Positions 54,175-63,691 are shown, counted from the first letter of the stretch. The stretch is DNA of 64,000 bases from Gammaproteobacteria bacterium (GCA_030832095.1 JAURJT010000019.1:1-64000); one strand, 5' to 3'. Notes: generated from the letters alone by a model not told the origin. Numbers and translations are program-made.

Positions 54175-55146
54175 ATGCTCAAAGCCTTCATGCGCGTAGT
54201 CTTGATTGCAGTCGCATTATTTTCGACAACACAAACCAGCTACGCTCAGACGTTTCCTGATCGGGCGATTCGCTGGATTGTGCCTTGGCCACCCGGTGGT
54301 GGCGGTGACGTCATGGCACGTTTGCTTGGAAACCCTGTTGCCGAAGCGTTAGGCAAACCCGTGATTATTGAAAACCGCGCCGGGGCGGCAGGCAACATCG
54401 GTGCCACCGCGGTTGCGCGCGCGCCAGCAGACGGTTACACCATCGCGTTCGCCTATTCGGGTACACACTCGATCAACCGGCACCTTTATAAAGAGATGAC
54501 CTTTGAAGAAAAAGATTTCACTCCGGTCATTTTCTTAGCCTCAGTGCCACAAGTGCTGGTCGTCAATAGCAACCTACCTTTCAAGTCGGTCAAAGACATC
54601 ATTGCCGCCGCAAAAGCCAACCCTGGCAAACTCACCTACGGCTCAAGTGGTAACGGTGCGATCAATCACTTGACGGGTCAACTGTTTGCCGACATGGCGG
54701 GCGTACAGTTACAGCACGTTCCCTACAAAGGCGGTGCCCCCGCAGCGACGGCTTTGCTGTCTGGCGAGATCGATATGATTTTTGGTGAACCGGCCACTCT
54801 TTTAGCGAATATCGCCAGTGGCAAATTCAGAGCAATCGCGGTCACCAGCGAAAAGCGCTCGCTCACTTTGCCCGAGCTACCCACGATCGCCGAAGCGGGC
54901 GTGCCCGGCTATGCAGTCACGTCTTGGAACGGTGTACTGGCACCCGCCAACACCCCTGCTGCGGCCATCAAAACACTGAACGCAGCCTTTAACAAGGCCA
55001 TTAATGACCCAGAGATTCGCGCGCGACTTGAAAAAATGGGCTTTGAGCTAGTCGGGGGTGCTCCCGAACTCTTCTCAGCGCTGATTGAGGCAGAAACGAT
55101 CAAGTGGGGTCCGGTGATTAAGAAATCCGGGCTGCAAATTAACTAA
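54175..55146 (+). CDS. Bug-type substrate-binding protein
   Basis: A 323-residue periplasmic binding protein with a signal peptide ending SYAQT (about residue 24). Family marks: FPDRAIRWIVPWPPGGGGDV, IENRAGAAGNIGA, HVPYKGGAPAATALL and SWNGVLAPANTP. An RBS CGGAGACC precedes the ATG. It lies four bases before a small protein gene and upstream of the enone reductase and flavoprotein genes, so it probably captures the carboxylic acid these enzymes use. Confidence 0.92.
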   Translation: MLKAFMRVVLIAVALFSTTQTSYAQTFPDRAIRWIVPWPPGGGGDVMARLLGNPVAEALGKPVIIENRAGAAGNIGATAVARAPADGYTIAFAYSGTHSINRHLYKEMTFEEKDFTPVIFLASVPQVLVVNSNLPFKSVKDIIAAAKANPGKLTYGSSGNGAINHLTGQLFADMAGVQLQHVPYKGGAPAATALLSGEIDMIFGEPATLLANIASGKFRAIAVTSEKRSLTLPELPTIAEAGVPGYAVTSWNGVLAPANTPAAAIKTLNAAFNKAINDPEIRARLEKMGFELVGGAPELFSALIEAETIKWGPVIKKSGLQIN

Positions 55147-55149
55147 GTC

Positions 55150-55677
55150 ATGATTTTTATGAGCCAAAGTGGGATCACCGATCCCACTCAAGAGCCGCAA
55201 TGGGCACAGTGGTATGTCGAGCACTTACGCATTATGCGTACCGTCGACGGCATCACCTCAGCCGAACGCTTTCAAACGAAAGCGCCGGGCTGGCCGCCAT
55301 CTCTTGCGATGTATTCAATTCGCTCGCCCGAGGTCTTTGTCGATCCGTACTATCAAAAGATTCGGGGGATGGGGCCTTGGCTCAGTTTGATAGACAAACG
55401 CTTTTACCAGCGTAATCTTTTCGAAGGTATAGAACAGGCAGGCATCATGGCGCCTGAGGTGCCTGCAGACTGTGCCATAGTCGTCACCGATCAAGCGCAG
55501 CCTACGCTTGCTCATCAAGAACCAGCGTTTGAAGGCGTAACCTTTATTTGGTTGCGCGCAGTTGGCCTTGATCAGTCAACGCCTTACCGTGGGATCAGTG
55601 TGATACTTCACGCGCGAGCACTCGACTTGCCAACACGCGCTGACGTTGCGCTATATGCGTCAGCGCAACTCGGCTAG
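55150..55677 (+). CDS. EthD/DUF-like small protein with dimeric alpha/beta-barrel character
   Basis: A 175-residue protein without signal peptide. It starts three bases after the Bug stop (alternative ATG at 55159). Two halves with similar layout can be seen (GITDPTQEPQWAQWYVEHLR, then GVTFIWLRAVGL), and Trp-Tyr-x-x-His and EHLR resemble ferredoxin-like EthD-type domains, but the match is weak. Co-transcription with a Bug gene and a PRISE-type reductase suggests a role in the same pathway, such as isomerisation or decarboxylation. Confidence 0.55.
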   Translation: MIFMSQSGITDPTQEPQWAQWYVEHLRIMRTVDGITSAERFQTKAPGWPPSLAMYSIRSPEVFVDPYYQKIRGMGPWLSLIDKRFYQRNLFEGIEQAGIMAPEVPADCAIVVTDQAQPTLAHQEPAFEGVTFIWLRAVGLDQSTPYRGISVILHARALDLPTRADVALYASAQLG

Positions 55678-55707
55678 CACTCACTCACACCAACACTTTT
55701 AAGAGCC

Positions 55708-56778
55708 ATGACGTTGAACCTCAAGCCCAAACCACGCAAGACTTTGATCGCTGGTGCAACCGGTCAGATCGGCTCGAGCGTTGGCATGCATTTAATGGGG
55801 CTAGGTGATTGGGGGCCCTTGGGCTTGGCGCGCACGCCCGACGCACACGCGCCCTACCCAATGCTTGCGGTCGACCTCACCGATGCGAACGACTGTCAGC
55901 AGAAACTAGCGCACCTGCAGGGCATCACGCATGTACTGTACACCGCACGCTTTGATCATTTTGGCGGCGAGCTTGAATCCAAAGACACCAACGTCGCGAT
56001 GCTAAGACACCTGCTTGATGCGCTCGAGCACACTTCAATCGAGCTGCAACATATTCACCTCGTGCATGGCACCAAGTACTATGGCCACACGGTGAAAGAG
56101 CGCCGGACGCCGTATCGCGAAGATGACGCCTGCGGCAACTACAAGAGCTTTTATTTTGAACAGCAACAGTTAGTCGAACAACGCCAACACGGTCAGGATT
56201 GGTCTTGGTCAATCTCGCGCCCCCATGCGTTTTGCAACTATCGCACCGATGAAGCGCGCAACATGCTGTTGGTCTTGGGGTTATATGCCTCGATCTTGCG
56301 TGAGCTCGGCGAGCCATTACATTTTCCAGGCACACCTCGCAGCTTTGAAGTGAAAACACAATTTTCGTGGCTACCAACACTCGCACGCTCAGCGGTTTGG
56401 ATGATGACTGCACCTCAATGTGCCAACCAAGCCTATAACATCGTCAACGGCGACCCGATGAGTTGGTCTGAGCTTTGGCCTATCTTTGCACAATACTTCA
56501 AGATGGAAGTCGGTCAGCCGAATTCAGGTACCTTTGCCAAGTTTGCCTTTGACAAAGATGCTCTTTGGCAAGCGATGATCAAAAAATACGATTTGAAAAA
56601 AACTGACTTGCAAACAGTGGCGCAATGGCCGTATGGTGACTATGTGTTGTCACTGCAGTGGGATGTCGTGTCTGACATATCCAAAGCGCAACGCGATGGC
56701 TTTACTGAAACCATCAACACGCCAAAGATGTTCACTGGCGGTTTTGATTATTTTCGCGAACACAAAATAATCCCTTAA
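55708..56778 (+). CDS. PRISE-type SDR (progesterone 5-beta-reductase / iridoid synthase-like)
   Basis: A 356-residue extended SDR. The cofactor loop is AGATGQIG at residues 15-22. The PRISE signature is visible: a conserved Lys in VHGTKYYG and Tyr in KSFYFEQQQLV, instead of the usual Tyr-x-x-x-Lys. These enzymes reduce 1,4-enones with NADPH and are best known from plants; bacterial relatives exist but are little studied. It is followed by a flavin enzyme of the ketosteroid dehydrogenase type, suggesting an enone or ring substrate. Confidence 0.85.
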   Translation: MTLNLKPKPRKTLIAGATGQIGSSVGMHLMGLGDWGPLGLARTPDAHAPYPMLAVDLTDANDCQQKLAHLQGITHVLYTARFDHFGGELESKDTNVAMLRHLLDALEHTSIELQHIHLVHGTKYYGHTVKERRTPYREDDACGNYKSFYFEQQQLVEQRQHGQDWSWSISRPHAFCNYRTDEARNMLLVLGLYASILRELGEPLHFPGTPRSFEVKTQFSWLPTLARSAVWMMTAPQCANQAYNIVNGDPMSWSELWPIFAQYFKMEVGQPNSGTFAKFAFDKDALWQAMIKKYDLKKTDLQTVAQWPYGDYVLSLQWDVVSDISKAQRDGFTETINTPKMFTGGFDYFREHKIIP

Positions 56779-56796
56779 CAGGGTGGAGCAAAAGCT

Positions 56797-58281
56797 GTGT
56801 CAGCAACAACGCATACTGATGTCTTAATTATTGGCGGTGGTGGTACCGGGTTAGCGGCCGCGATCGAGGCCGCAGAACTCGGACGCCAAGTGATCTTGCT
56901 TGAGAAAAACTCTGACACGGGTGGCTCAACCTCGTGGTCAGTCGGTTCGATCACCGCTACGGGCACCCCTCATCAACGCAAAGCCAACATACAAGATAGC
57001 GCCGACGCACATTTTGAAGACATGGAAAAACACGCTGGCGCACTAGCACCACGTGACAATCTTGCTTTACGGCGCATCTTGGTCGACAACACCGCTGACA
57101 TGATCGCCTGGCTCATGAAGCTCGGTGTCGTGTTCGTAGGCCCCGAAGAAGAACCGCCCCATCGTGTCGCACGTATGCACAACGTGGTACCTAACTCGCG
57201 GTCGTTTGCCTACCATCTGACGCGCCGCTGTCGCAGCCTCGGGGTCGACCTGAGGTTAAACACTGCGACGCAACGCATTGTGCTTGAGGGCGCGCGCGCC
57301 GTGGGTGTCGAGGCCACTTTGCCGGATGGCGCATTACATACCTTTAAGGCGCGTCACGGCGTGGTGCTCGCCAGTGGCGATTACAGTGCAGCGGCTGACT
57401 TAAAAGCCCAATTGGCCAACCCAGAAGTCGCCTTGGTCGACGCCATTAACACCACCGCCACAGGCGATGGTCATCGCATGGCGATGGCGCTCGGTGCCTC
57501 TGTGGTGAATGGCGATATTGTGCGTGGTCCGATCATGCGATTTTTAGCGCCAACACGTGCCAATCTGCTGCAACGCTTACCACCAACCAAAATCATTGCG
57601 CAGTTGATTGCCTGGTCAGCAACGTGGCTGCCTCAGTGGATTTTGCGCCCTTTCTTGATGAGCTTTTTAACGACTGCAGTCAGCCCTTCGACAGACTTAT
57701 ATCGCGAAGGTGGTGTGCTAATTAATAAAGACGGTAAGCGCTTTACCAACGAACTCGATAAGCCGAACAAAGACATGGCTAAGCAGCCTGAGCGGATTGG
57801 CTGGATTGTCATGGATAGCGTGGTTGCCAAAAAGTTTTCGGCTTGGCCGTATTACATCTCGACCGCGCCCGGCGTAGCCTATGCCTATATTGACGATTAC
57901 CGGCGCAACCGGCCAGACATCTTTCATTGCGCGCCAACGCTCGAAGGCTTGGCAACGAGCATGGGGGTCACTGGGCAGGCACTGTTTGAAACGATCGCGC
58001 ATTACAACCAACACGACCGCGGTGCCCGCCCCGCCATTACGCAAGGGCCGTTTTATGCGCTGGGCCCCATTAAAAGCTACGTCGTCTTTACCGATGGTGG
58101 GTTAAAGATCACCGACAAGCTTGAAGTCTTGCGCACCGACGGGCAGGTGATCCCCGGGCTGTATGCCGCCGGTTCGGCAGGTCAAGGCGGTCTGTTACTT
58201 GAAGGTCACGGCCATCACTTAGGCTGGGCGTTTATTTCAGGTCGTATCGCCGGTCGAGCTGCGGCGCATTTTCAAGGCTAA
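56797..58281 (+). CDS. FAD-dependent oxidoreductase (KstD/fumarate reductase flavoprotein-like)
   Basis: A 494-residue flavoprotein. Start is a GTG at 56797 after a GGTGGAG site. FAD-binding Rossmann motif IIGGGGTGLAAA (about 11-22) with EKNSDTGGSTSWSVG, and the C-terminal FAD/active-site stretch GLYAAGSAGQGGLLLEGHGHHLG. The family includes 3-ketosteroid dehydrogenases and fumarate-reductase-type enzymes that introduce or remove a double bond next to a carbonyl. Sits 18 bases after the enone reductase gene. Confidence 0.85.
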   Translation: MSATTHTDVLIIGGGGTGLAAAIEAAELGRQVILLEKNSDTGGSTSWSVGSITATGTPHQRKANIQDSADAHFEDMEKHAGALAPRDNLALRRILVDNTADMIAWLMKLGVVFVGPEEEPPHRVARMHNVVPNSRSFAYHLTRRCRSLGVDLRLNTATQRIVLEGARAVGVEATLPDGALHTFKARHGVVLASGDYSAAADLKAQLANPEVALVDAINTTATGDGHRMAMALGASVVNGDIVRGPIMRFLAPTRANLLQRLPPTKIIAQLIAWSATWLPQWILRPFLMSFLTTAVSPSTDLYREGGVLINKDGKRFTNELDKPNKDMAKQPERIGWIVMDSVVAKKFSAWPYYISTAPGVAYAYIDDYRRNRPDIFHCAPTLEGLATSMGVTGQALFETIAHYNQHDRGARPAITQGPFYALGPIKSYVVFTDGGLKITDKLEVLRTDGQVIPGLYAAGSAGQGGLLLEGHGHHLGWAFISGRIAGRAAAHFQG

Positions 58282-58323
58282 GACAGCAACCCTGAGCGCC
58301 ACTCGTCGCTGATTAAGCGATGG

Positions 58324-58360
58324 TGGTTAGCCGATTCGTGTTCTGTGAATCGGCTAACCA
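58324..58360. terminator. 14-bp perfect stem-loop between convergent genes
   Basis: A perfect 14-bp inverted repeat (TGGTTAGCCGATTC/GAATCGGCTAACCA) with a 9-base loop lies between the flavoprotein gene and the convergent Bug gene. It can form on both strands and is a likely bidirectional terminator even without a T-run. Confidence 0.7.
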
Positions 58361-58413
58361 GATTGTCTACGAAACGCCGCTAACTTATCAAAAAAACGGT
58401 CTGTCTGCGCAGC

Positions 58414-59409
58414 TTACTGATCGGCCTTGATATCAGCTGCCTTCACAACCTGCGCCCACTTGGCCATGTCGGCTCGCACGAAGGCGGCGAACTCTTTTTC
58501 AGTTGTGATGGTTGGGACCAAGCCCTGCTTTGACAAATCAGCGATCATCTCTGGCCGGCTTAGCACCTCAAGCGCCGCCAGATGCAACGCATTGCGTGCC
58601 TGCTCTGGCGTGCCTGCCGGGGCCATCAACCCATACCAATAATCCATATCAAACCCAGGGATACCCGCCTCGATAAACGTGGGCACCTCAGGCATGGCCG
58701 ACGAGCGTTGTTTTCCGGTCAACGCGATCGCTTTAAGTTGACCTGAGCGCACAATACCAGCCACCGCAGGCAAGGGTGCAAAGAGCACCATATCGCGCTG
58801 CTGGCCCAGCATGTCAGCCGTCACGGCACCCGTCCCTTTGTAAGGCACGTGGGTGAGTTTAATTTTGGTCTCAAAAATAAACAGCTCGGCCGCCATGTGG
58901 GCACCCGAACCAGTCCCCGCTGAACCAAAATTAATTTTTCCTGGGTTTTCTTTCGCCAACTTCACAAGGTCTGAGGCCACCTTGATCTGTGACGAAGGAT
59001 GCACCACCAGCACCATGGGCGCCGCCGCCAAGGCTGTGAGAGCTACAAAATCACGCTCAACACTGTAGGCAAGCTTTGGATAAATACTCGGATTGATACC
59101 AATTTCAGAGACCGAACCCACCAATAACGTCTTGCCGTCGGGGTTCGCACGGGCCACAAACTGCGCGCCAATCGCCCCCGCAGCACCAGGGCGATTTTCA
59201 ATCACAGCAGTTACGCCGAGCTTGTCAGCCACCTTAGGCATCACCATCCGAGTCAGTACATCTGTGCCGCCGCCTGGGGCAAAGGGGATCACGACGTTAA
59301 TCGGCTTATCGTTGGCCGACTGTGCATAGGCGGTAGGCAAGGCGCTGAGCGTGGCCAAGACCATAAGGGTAAAGACACCCTTCAGACAGGGTTTAAGGGG
59401 ATTGAGCAT
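58414..59409 (-). CDS. Bug-type substrate-binding protein
   Basis: A 331-residue protein from ATG 59409, which follows CGGAGACCCGC and yields a normal signal peptide (FTLMVLATLSALPTAYAQ); the longer frame to 59646 is discarded. Family marks: INVVIPFAPGGGTDVLTR, IENRPGAAGAIGA, HVPYKGTGAVTADML and YWYGLMAPAGTP. It is divergent from the CoA-transferase gene, a typical Bug-plus-catabolic-gene pairing. Confidence 0.92.
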   Translation of the reverse strand: MLNPLKPCLKGVFTLMVLATLSALPTAYAQSANDKPINVVIPFAPGGGTDVLTRMVMPKVADKLGVTAVIENRPGAAGAIGAQFVARANPDGKTLLVGSVSEIGINPSIYPKLAYSVERDFVALTALAAAPMVLVVHPSSQIKVASDLVKLAKENPGKINFGSAGTGSGAHMAAELFIFETKIKLTHVPYKGTGAVTADMLGQQRDMVLFAPLPAVAGIVRSGQLKAIALTGKQRSSAMPEVPTFIEAGIPGFDMDYWYGLMAPAGTPEQARNALHLAALEVLSRPEMIADLSKQGLVPTITTEKEFAAFVRADMAKWAQVVKAADIKADQ

Positions 59410-59520
59410 GCGGGTCTCCGATAATTGCGACTCGTCGGCTGAAAGGTGCAGCGAGAGTCGATTCGTTATGATTACGTTCAATATTAACAAGAAGCGCAAA
59501 CACGGCTTCGCCTCAGGATA

Positions 59521-60768
59521 ATGTCCGCAATGACTCTGCCCTATCAACACTTGCCACACGTACAGGCCGCTCAAGGGTTTTCGCACTTCGAAGGGATTCA
59601 AGTGCTGGATCTCAGCACTTCGGTCGCTGGCCCCTACGCCACCCAACTACTGGCCGATTTTGGTGCCTCAGTACTCAAGATCGAAAAGCCCGGCACAGGC
59701 GACGATGCACGTCAATGGGGCCCACCCTTTTTGAACGGCGCTTCGCTCTGGTTTTTAAGCGTCAATCGCAATAAACACAGTATGGCGCTTGATATCAGTC
59801 AACCCGAAGGCCTGGAGATCTTGCTGTCTTTGCTCGAAACCACTGATGTGCTGGTGCTTAACATGACACCCCGCGTTCAGGATAAGCTGAGTTTAAATTT
59901 TGCCAAGCTCCAAGAACGGTTTCCACGCTTGATTCATGCCAGCCTGACAGGTTTTGGTTTAACCGGCAGTCGCAGCGACCACCCCTGCTACGACTTGATC
60001 GCTGAAGGCTACTCGGGGATCATGGATCTGACAGGCGAAAGCGAAAACGACCCACAAAAAGTGGGTACCCCTGCAGCCGACATGCTCGCTGGACAAGACT
60101 TGGCCATGGCCGTGATGGCCGCCATTCACGGCCGCGCCCGCACTGGCAAGGGTTCTAGCATCGACATCTCGATGCTCTCTACCATGACTCGCTTTACCGC
60201 ACCTCGCGTAGTCGCCTATCTAGGATCGGACGAGGTTCCGCGCCGCTCGGGGGGCAAAGACTCGGTGATCGCCATTTATCAGGTGTTCAACACGGCCGAC
60301 TCACAGCTATCACTTGGGCTGGGTAACGATGCCATCTGGAAACGCTTTTGGCAGGCGGTCGGCGATCCCGCCTTTGCTGAGAAGCCCGAGTACGCCGGTA
60401 ATGCCGGCCGCCGCACGCACCGGCCTACCATTGTGGCGCGAATCGCAGAGGTGCTAGCTACCAAACCACGCGATGAATGGCTCGCGCTGTTTGCCAAAAA
60501 TCGGATCCCCGCGGGCCCCATCAATCGCGTAGACGAAGTCACAAAAGACCAAGACCTTTTAACTAAAGAATTTTTTTATAAAAGTGATTCTGGCTATGGC
60601 GAGGTACCCCAAGTGGGGCTAGGCATTACTATTGATGGTCAGCACCACGTGCACCGTAAAGCACCACCAACACTCGGAGAAGACACGGAAGCGATTTTGC
60701 GCGGACGACTCAAGCTCAGCCCGGCTCAAATCGCACAGTTGCAACAGGCAAAAATTGTGAATGAATAG
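59521..60768 (+). CDS. CaiB/BaiF-family (family III) CoA-transferase
   Basis: A 415-residue enzyme. N-terminal VLDLSTSVAGPYATQLLADF and KIEKPGTGDDARQWGPPF are family hallmarks; the catalytic Asp is D187 in AADMLAGQD. The C-terminal part with RIPAGPINRVDEVTKDQ closes the fold. Family III enzymes move CoA from a donor thioester to a carboxylic acid. Close to a crotonase, an acid-CoA ligase and Bug genes, so it likely activates the same class of acid. Confidence 0.9.
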   Translation: MSAMTLPYQHLPHVQAAQGFSHFEGIQVLDLSTSVAGPYATQLLADFGASVLKIEKPGTGDDARQWGPPFLNGASLWFLSVNRNKHSMALDISQPEGLEILLSLLETTDVLVLNMTPRVQDKLSLNFAKLQERFPRLIHASLTGFGLTGSRSDHPCYDLIAEGYSGIMDLTGESENDPQKVGTPAADMLAGQDLAMAVMAAIHGRARTGKGSSIDISMLSTMTRFTAPRVVAYLGSDEVPRRSGGKDSVIAIYQVFNTADSQLSLGLGNDAIWKRFWQAVGDPAFAEKPEYAGNAGRRTHRPTIVARIAEVLATKPRDEWLALFAKNRIPAGPINRVDEVTKDQDLLTKEFFYKSDSGYGEVPQVGLGITIDGQHHVHRKAPPTLGEDTEAILRGRLKLSPAQIAQLQQAKIVNE

Positions 60769-60955
60769 CCCAGGTGGTCGACTTGCTACAGACCGAGCTG
60801 GCCTAGCTACAATGAGTACCCTGCCAAAGACCCACCGCAATAGTAAAATTTACGGTAAGAGCATACGTGCAAGAAAGAACTAACCGAAGCGATTGTCCCA
60901 CGACAATTATCAAGACGGTCGAATAACAAAATTACTGACAGCTAACGAGACATTT

Positions 60956-61735
60956 ATGAAATTTGACGAAATCCTTTACGAAGAAGACGGCCCAATCGGC
61001 ACGATTACGATCAACCGCCCCCATGATGGCAATATGTTCACACCAAAAATGTGCCATGAGATTCGTGACTGTATCAACGAGATTCGTCGCGAAACACGCA
61101 CTCGCGTGATTGTCTTAACTGGTGCTGGTGATCGTTTCTTTTGTATCGGTGGTCGCAAAGAAGGCATGGAAGACACTCAGCTGTATGCGGGCGTCTTGCC
61201 GACCCTTGAGATGTACGAAAGCATTGACCGCCTGCAAAAGCCCGTTATCGCCTCAGTCAACGGCTTTGCCGTCGGTGGTGGCAATGTGCTGCAAATGGTC
61301 TGCGACGTGACGATTGCCTCAGATACCGCAACCTTCAGGCAAGTCGGCCCAATGATGGGCAGCTTTGATGCTGGCTACGGCACTTGGTATCTTGAAGATT
61401 TGGTCGGTAAGAAACGCGCAAAAGAAATGTGGTTTTCAAATCCCAAGATCCCTGCCAAGCAAGCCCTTGAAATGGGCCTGATTAATCGCGTTGTGCCCGC
61501 CGCAGAGCTGCGTGCCGAAACCCGTAAGTGGGCCCTCGAGATCGCCGATCGTGGCGCGTTTGCCTTAGCGTCAGTCAAGGCCGCGTTTAACGCACGTCAT
61601 GGCGGTGTCAGTGGCTTGTCGCGTATGGCGCACGATCTGTTACTGCGTGGCTACCTCGACACCAAAGAACACGATGAGCTTTCAGCGTCGTTTGCCGAAC
61701 GTCGTAAACCTGATTCGTCGACCTTTGGTCACTAG
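60956..61735 (+). CDS. Crotonase-family enzyme (BadI/MenB-like)
   Basis: A 259-residue protein from ATG 60956 (MKFDEILYEEDG); the frame is open to 60893 but the ATG fits the family start. Oxyanion-hole stretches are FFCIGGRKEG and NGFAVGGGNVLQMVCDV. The loop MGSFDAGYGTWYLEDLVGKK with Asp is shared with MenB and with the ring-opening 2-ketocyclohexanecarboxyl-CoA hydrolase BadI, rather than simple enoyl-CoA hydratases. So it may open a ring beta-keto thioester. Upstream of an acid-CoA ligase. Confidence 0.85.
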   Translation: MKFDEILYEEDGPIGTITINRPHDGNMFTPKMCHEIRDCINEIRRETRTRVIVLTGAGDRFFCIGGRKEGMEDTQLYAGVLPTLEMYESIDRLQKPVIASVNGFAVGGGNVLQMVCDVTIASDTATFRQVGPMMGSFDAGYGTWYLEDLVGKKRAKEMWFSNPKIPAKQALEMGLINRVVPAAELRAETRKWALEIADRGAFALASVKAAFNARHGGVSGLSRMAHDLLLRGYLDTKEHDELSASFAERRKPDSSTFGH

Positions 61736-61739
61736 GATC

Positions 61740-61823
61740 TTTAATTCAGCACGAAGGCTTTCTACGTTAGCCTCGAAACTCTTTAACTCAGCCCAAAGGC
61801 CTTCTACTTTGGCCAACAGGCTT
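61740..61823 (+). repeat. Two 42-bp degenerate tandem repeats between crotonase and ligase genes
   Basis: Segments starting at 61740 (TTTAATTCAG) and 61782 (TTTAACTCAG) repeat with many shared positions; a partial third copy (GGCTTTCTC) follows. Both contain matched GGCTTTCTAC-like blocks. No start codon or ribosome-binding site places them in a gene, but the 42-bp unit is a multiple of three. Confidence 0.6.
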
Positions 61824-61851
61824 TCTCTATACCGCGCTTAGGTTTTCGAAC

Positions 61852-63573
61852 ATGATGTTGACTTTGCACGATCCGCAAAAAACCCGCGAGAACTATGCCT
61901 CGGGGGCTTGGCATGCCGACACCATGTTCGGCCTGTTGCAACAGCACGCCCACGCACGCCCAGATAGTATTGCCCTGCGGGATCTGTTTACGACGTTAAC
62001 CTGGTCACAAGTCTTGCAAGCGGTTGAGCAACTTGCCTTAGAGCTGCATCAAGCGGGCTTAAGCGCTGGTGACCGCGTTGCGATCTGGCTGCCTAGCCGC
62101 GTTGAAAGCGTGCTTGTGTTTATGGCCTGTTCACGCAACGGCTACGTGTGCTGCCCGTCGCTTCATCAAAGCTACACCTCTGGCGAAATCATCACGCTAC
62201 TAAAGCGCATTCGTTGCAAAGCGTTTTTTACGACACTAGGCTATGGCTCTGACGCAGCCACTCAGCCGATTGCGACTTTGCTGAGCGAAGTGCCCACGTT
62301 AATCCGTACCTGTTTCTATGGAGCGACCTTTGCCGACGCCACGCAAACGATTGAGCATCAGGCGGTTGAACATCAAACGACTCCGCATCAGACAATTGAC
62401 CAAGGCACCACCGGGCTGAAGACGATTGCCGGGGCCGCCCCGGCACCGGGCTTACCCCCTGCCGACACGAACCCCGACAAAATTGTTTACCTAGCCTTCA
62501 CCTCGGGCACCACCGGGTTACCCAAGGGAGTGATGCACAGCGACAACACTTTATTGGCTAACGGCCGCATGATGGTGCGTGATTGGCATCACGATCAACA
62601 CTCAATTCTTGTCGCGCTCAGCCCTTTAAGTCATCACATTGGTACGGTTTCCATCGAGCAATGGCTTGCTGCAGGCTTGCAACTCGTCATCCATAATTTT
62701 GCTGCCGGCAAACCTGCGCTTGACTGGATCATTGAAAGCCAAGGCACCTATGTGATGGGTGTACCGACACACGCGATGGATATTCTTGAAGATGTTCGTC
62801 GTCGTAGTTTGACCGCGATGGGTAAGGTGACGTCGTTTTATATGGCGGGGTCTCCGATTCCACGTGAAGTCGCTGAACAATTTTTGCGGATTGGCGTCAC
62901 ACCACAAAACGTCTACGGCATGACCGAAAACGGCTCGCATCAATACACCTTACCCACCGACCCGACCAGTACGATTGTGGCCACGTGCGGACGAGCTGCG
63001 CAAGGCTATGAAGTGCGAATCTTTGATGCCGAGCATCCGGACCATGAGGTCGCGCAAGGTCAGGTCGGTGAAATTGGCGGGCGCGGTGGGTTGTTGATGC
63101 TTGGCTATTTTGACGATCAAACTGCCACTGAAAATTCTTTTAATCGCTCAGGCTGGTTTATGAGCGGCGATCTCGGTGTGTTTGACGAACAAGGCTGTCT
63201 GCAAATCGTTGGGCGTAAAAAAGATTTGATTATTCGTGGCGGGCACAATATTCACCCCGCGCGCATTGAAGACTTGACGCACAGACACCCTGATGTCGTG
63301 AAGGCCGCAGTATTTCCGATTGCCGATGATCGCTTAGGCGAGCGCGTCTGCCTCTCGATTTTGCAGCGGGCAGGCGCCACGATTGACCCTCAACAAGTTT
63401 TACAGCACTTGCACGAGGTTGGTTTATCAAAATACGACATGCCTGAATACTTTATCGTACTGCCCGCCTTTCCTCTGACGGCCAGCGGCAAGATTTTAAA
63501 ACGCGAACTCATTGAAATGACTAAGCGCGGAGACATCAAGCCCTTACCGGTTCGTTGGAAGGCGCCTGCTTGA
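61852..63573 (+). CDS. Acyl-CoA synthetase (AMP-forming), AliA-like
   Basis: A 573-residue adenylate-forming enzyme. The P-loop is FTSGTTGLPKGV near residue 218, the acceptor motif YGMTENGSHQYTLP follows, then GWFMSGDLGVFDEQG and the hinge GRKKDLIIRGGHNIHP, and a C-terminal Lys in LTASGKILKRE. A low-complexity stretch of EHQ-type pentads (about residues 163-182) interrupts the N-domain. It resembles cyclohexanecarboxylate and other acid ligases. Upstream is a BadI/MenB-like crotonase. Confidence 0.9.
   Translation: MMLTLHDPQKTRENYASGAWHADTMFGLLQQHAHARPDSIALRDLFTTLTWSQVLQAVEQLALELHQAGLSAGDRVAIWLPSRVESVLVFMACSRNGYVCCPSLHQSYTSGEIITLLKRIRCKAFFTTLGYGSDAATQPIATLLSEVPTLIRTCFYGATFADATQTIEHQAVEHQTTPHQTIDQGTTGLKTIAGAAPAPGLPPADTNPDKIVYLAFTSGTTGLPKGVMHSDNTLLANGRMMVRDWHHDQHSILVALSPLSHHIGTVSIEQWLAAGLQLVIHNFAAGKPALDWIIESQGTYVMGVPTHAMDILEDVRRRSLTAMGKVTSFYMAGSPIPREVAEQFLRIGVTPQNVYGMTENGSHQYTLPTDPTSTIVATCGRAAQGYEVRIFDAEHPDHEVAQGQVGEIGGRGGLLMLGYFDDQTATENSFNRSGWFMSGDLGVFDEQGCLQIVGRKKDLIIRGGHNIHPARIEDLTHRHPDVVKAAVFPIADDRLGERVCLSILQRAGATIDPQQVLQHLHEVGLSKYDMPEYFIVLPAFPLTASGKILKRELIEMTKRGDIKPLPVRWKAPA
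62338..62397 (+). repeat. Four 15-bp repeats inside the ligase gene
   Basis: Four consecutive 15-bp units encode ATQTI, EHQAV, EHQTT and PHQTI, a degenerate pentad repeat that extends a surface loop of the ligase without shifting the frame. Confidence 0.75.
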
Positions 63574-63691
63574 TAGTGGCGATGTTTTCATCTCAACAAA
63601 ACTTCGCACAAATCGCAGTCACCTTAAACCGTGCGAGGTGCATGTCGCTTAACCCAGTATCAGGTTGTTCTCAACTTAAAGGCAGTCGAAC

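Noticed and set aside
59410..59646. Long N-terminal extension of the Bug protein
   Set aside because: The ATG at 59409 has a ribosome-binding site and a normal signal peptide; the extension overlaps the divergent CoA-transferase gene.
61599..61841. Separate protein over the 42-bp repeats
   Set aside because: Most of the frame lies inside the crotonase gene in another frame and there is no good start signal.
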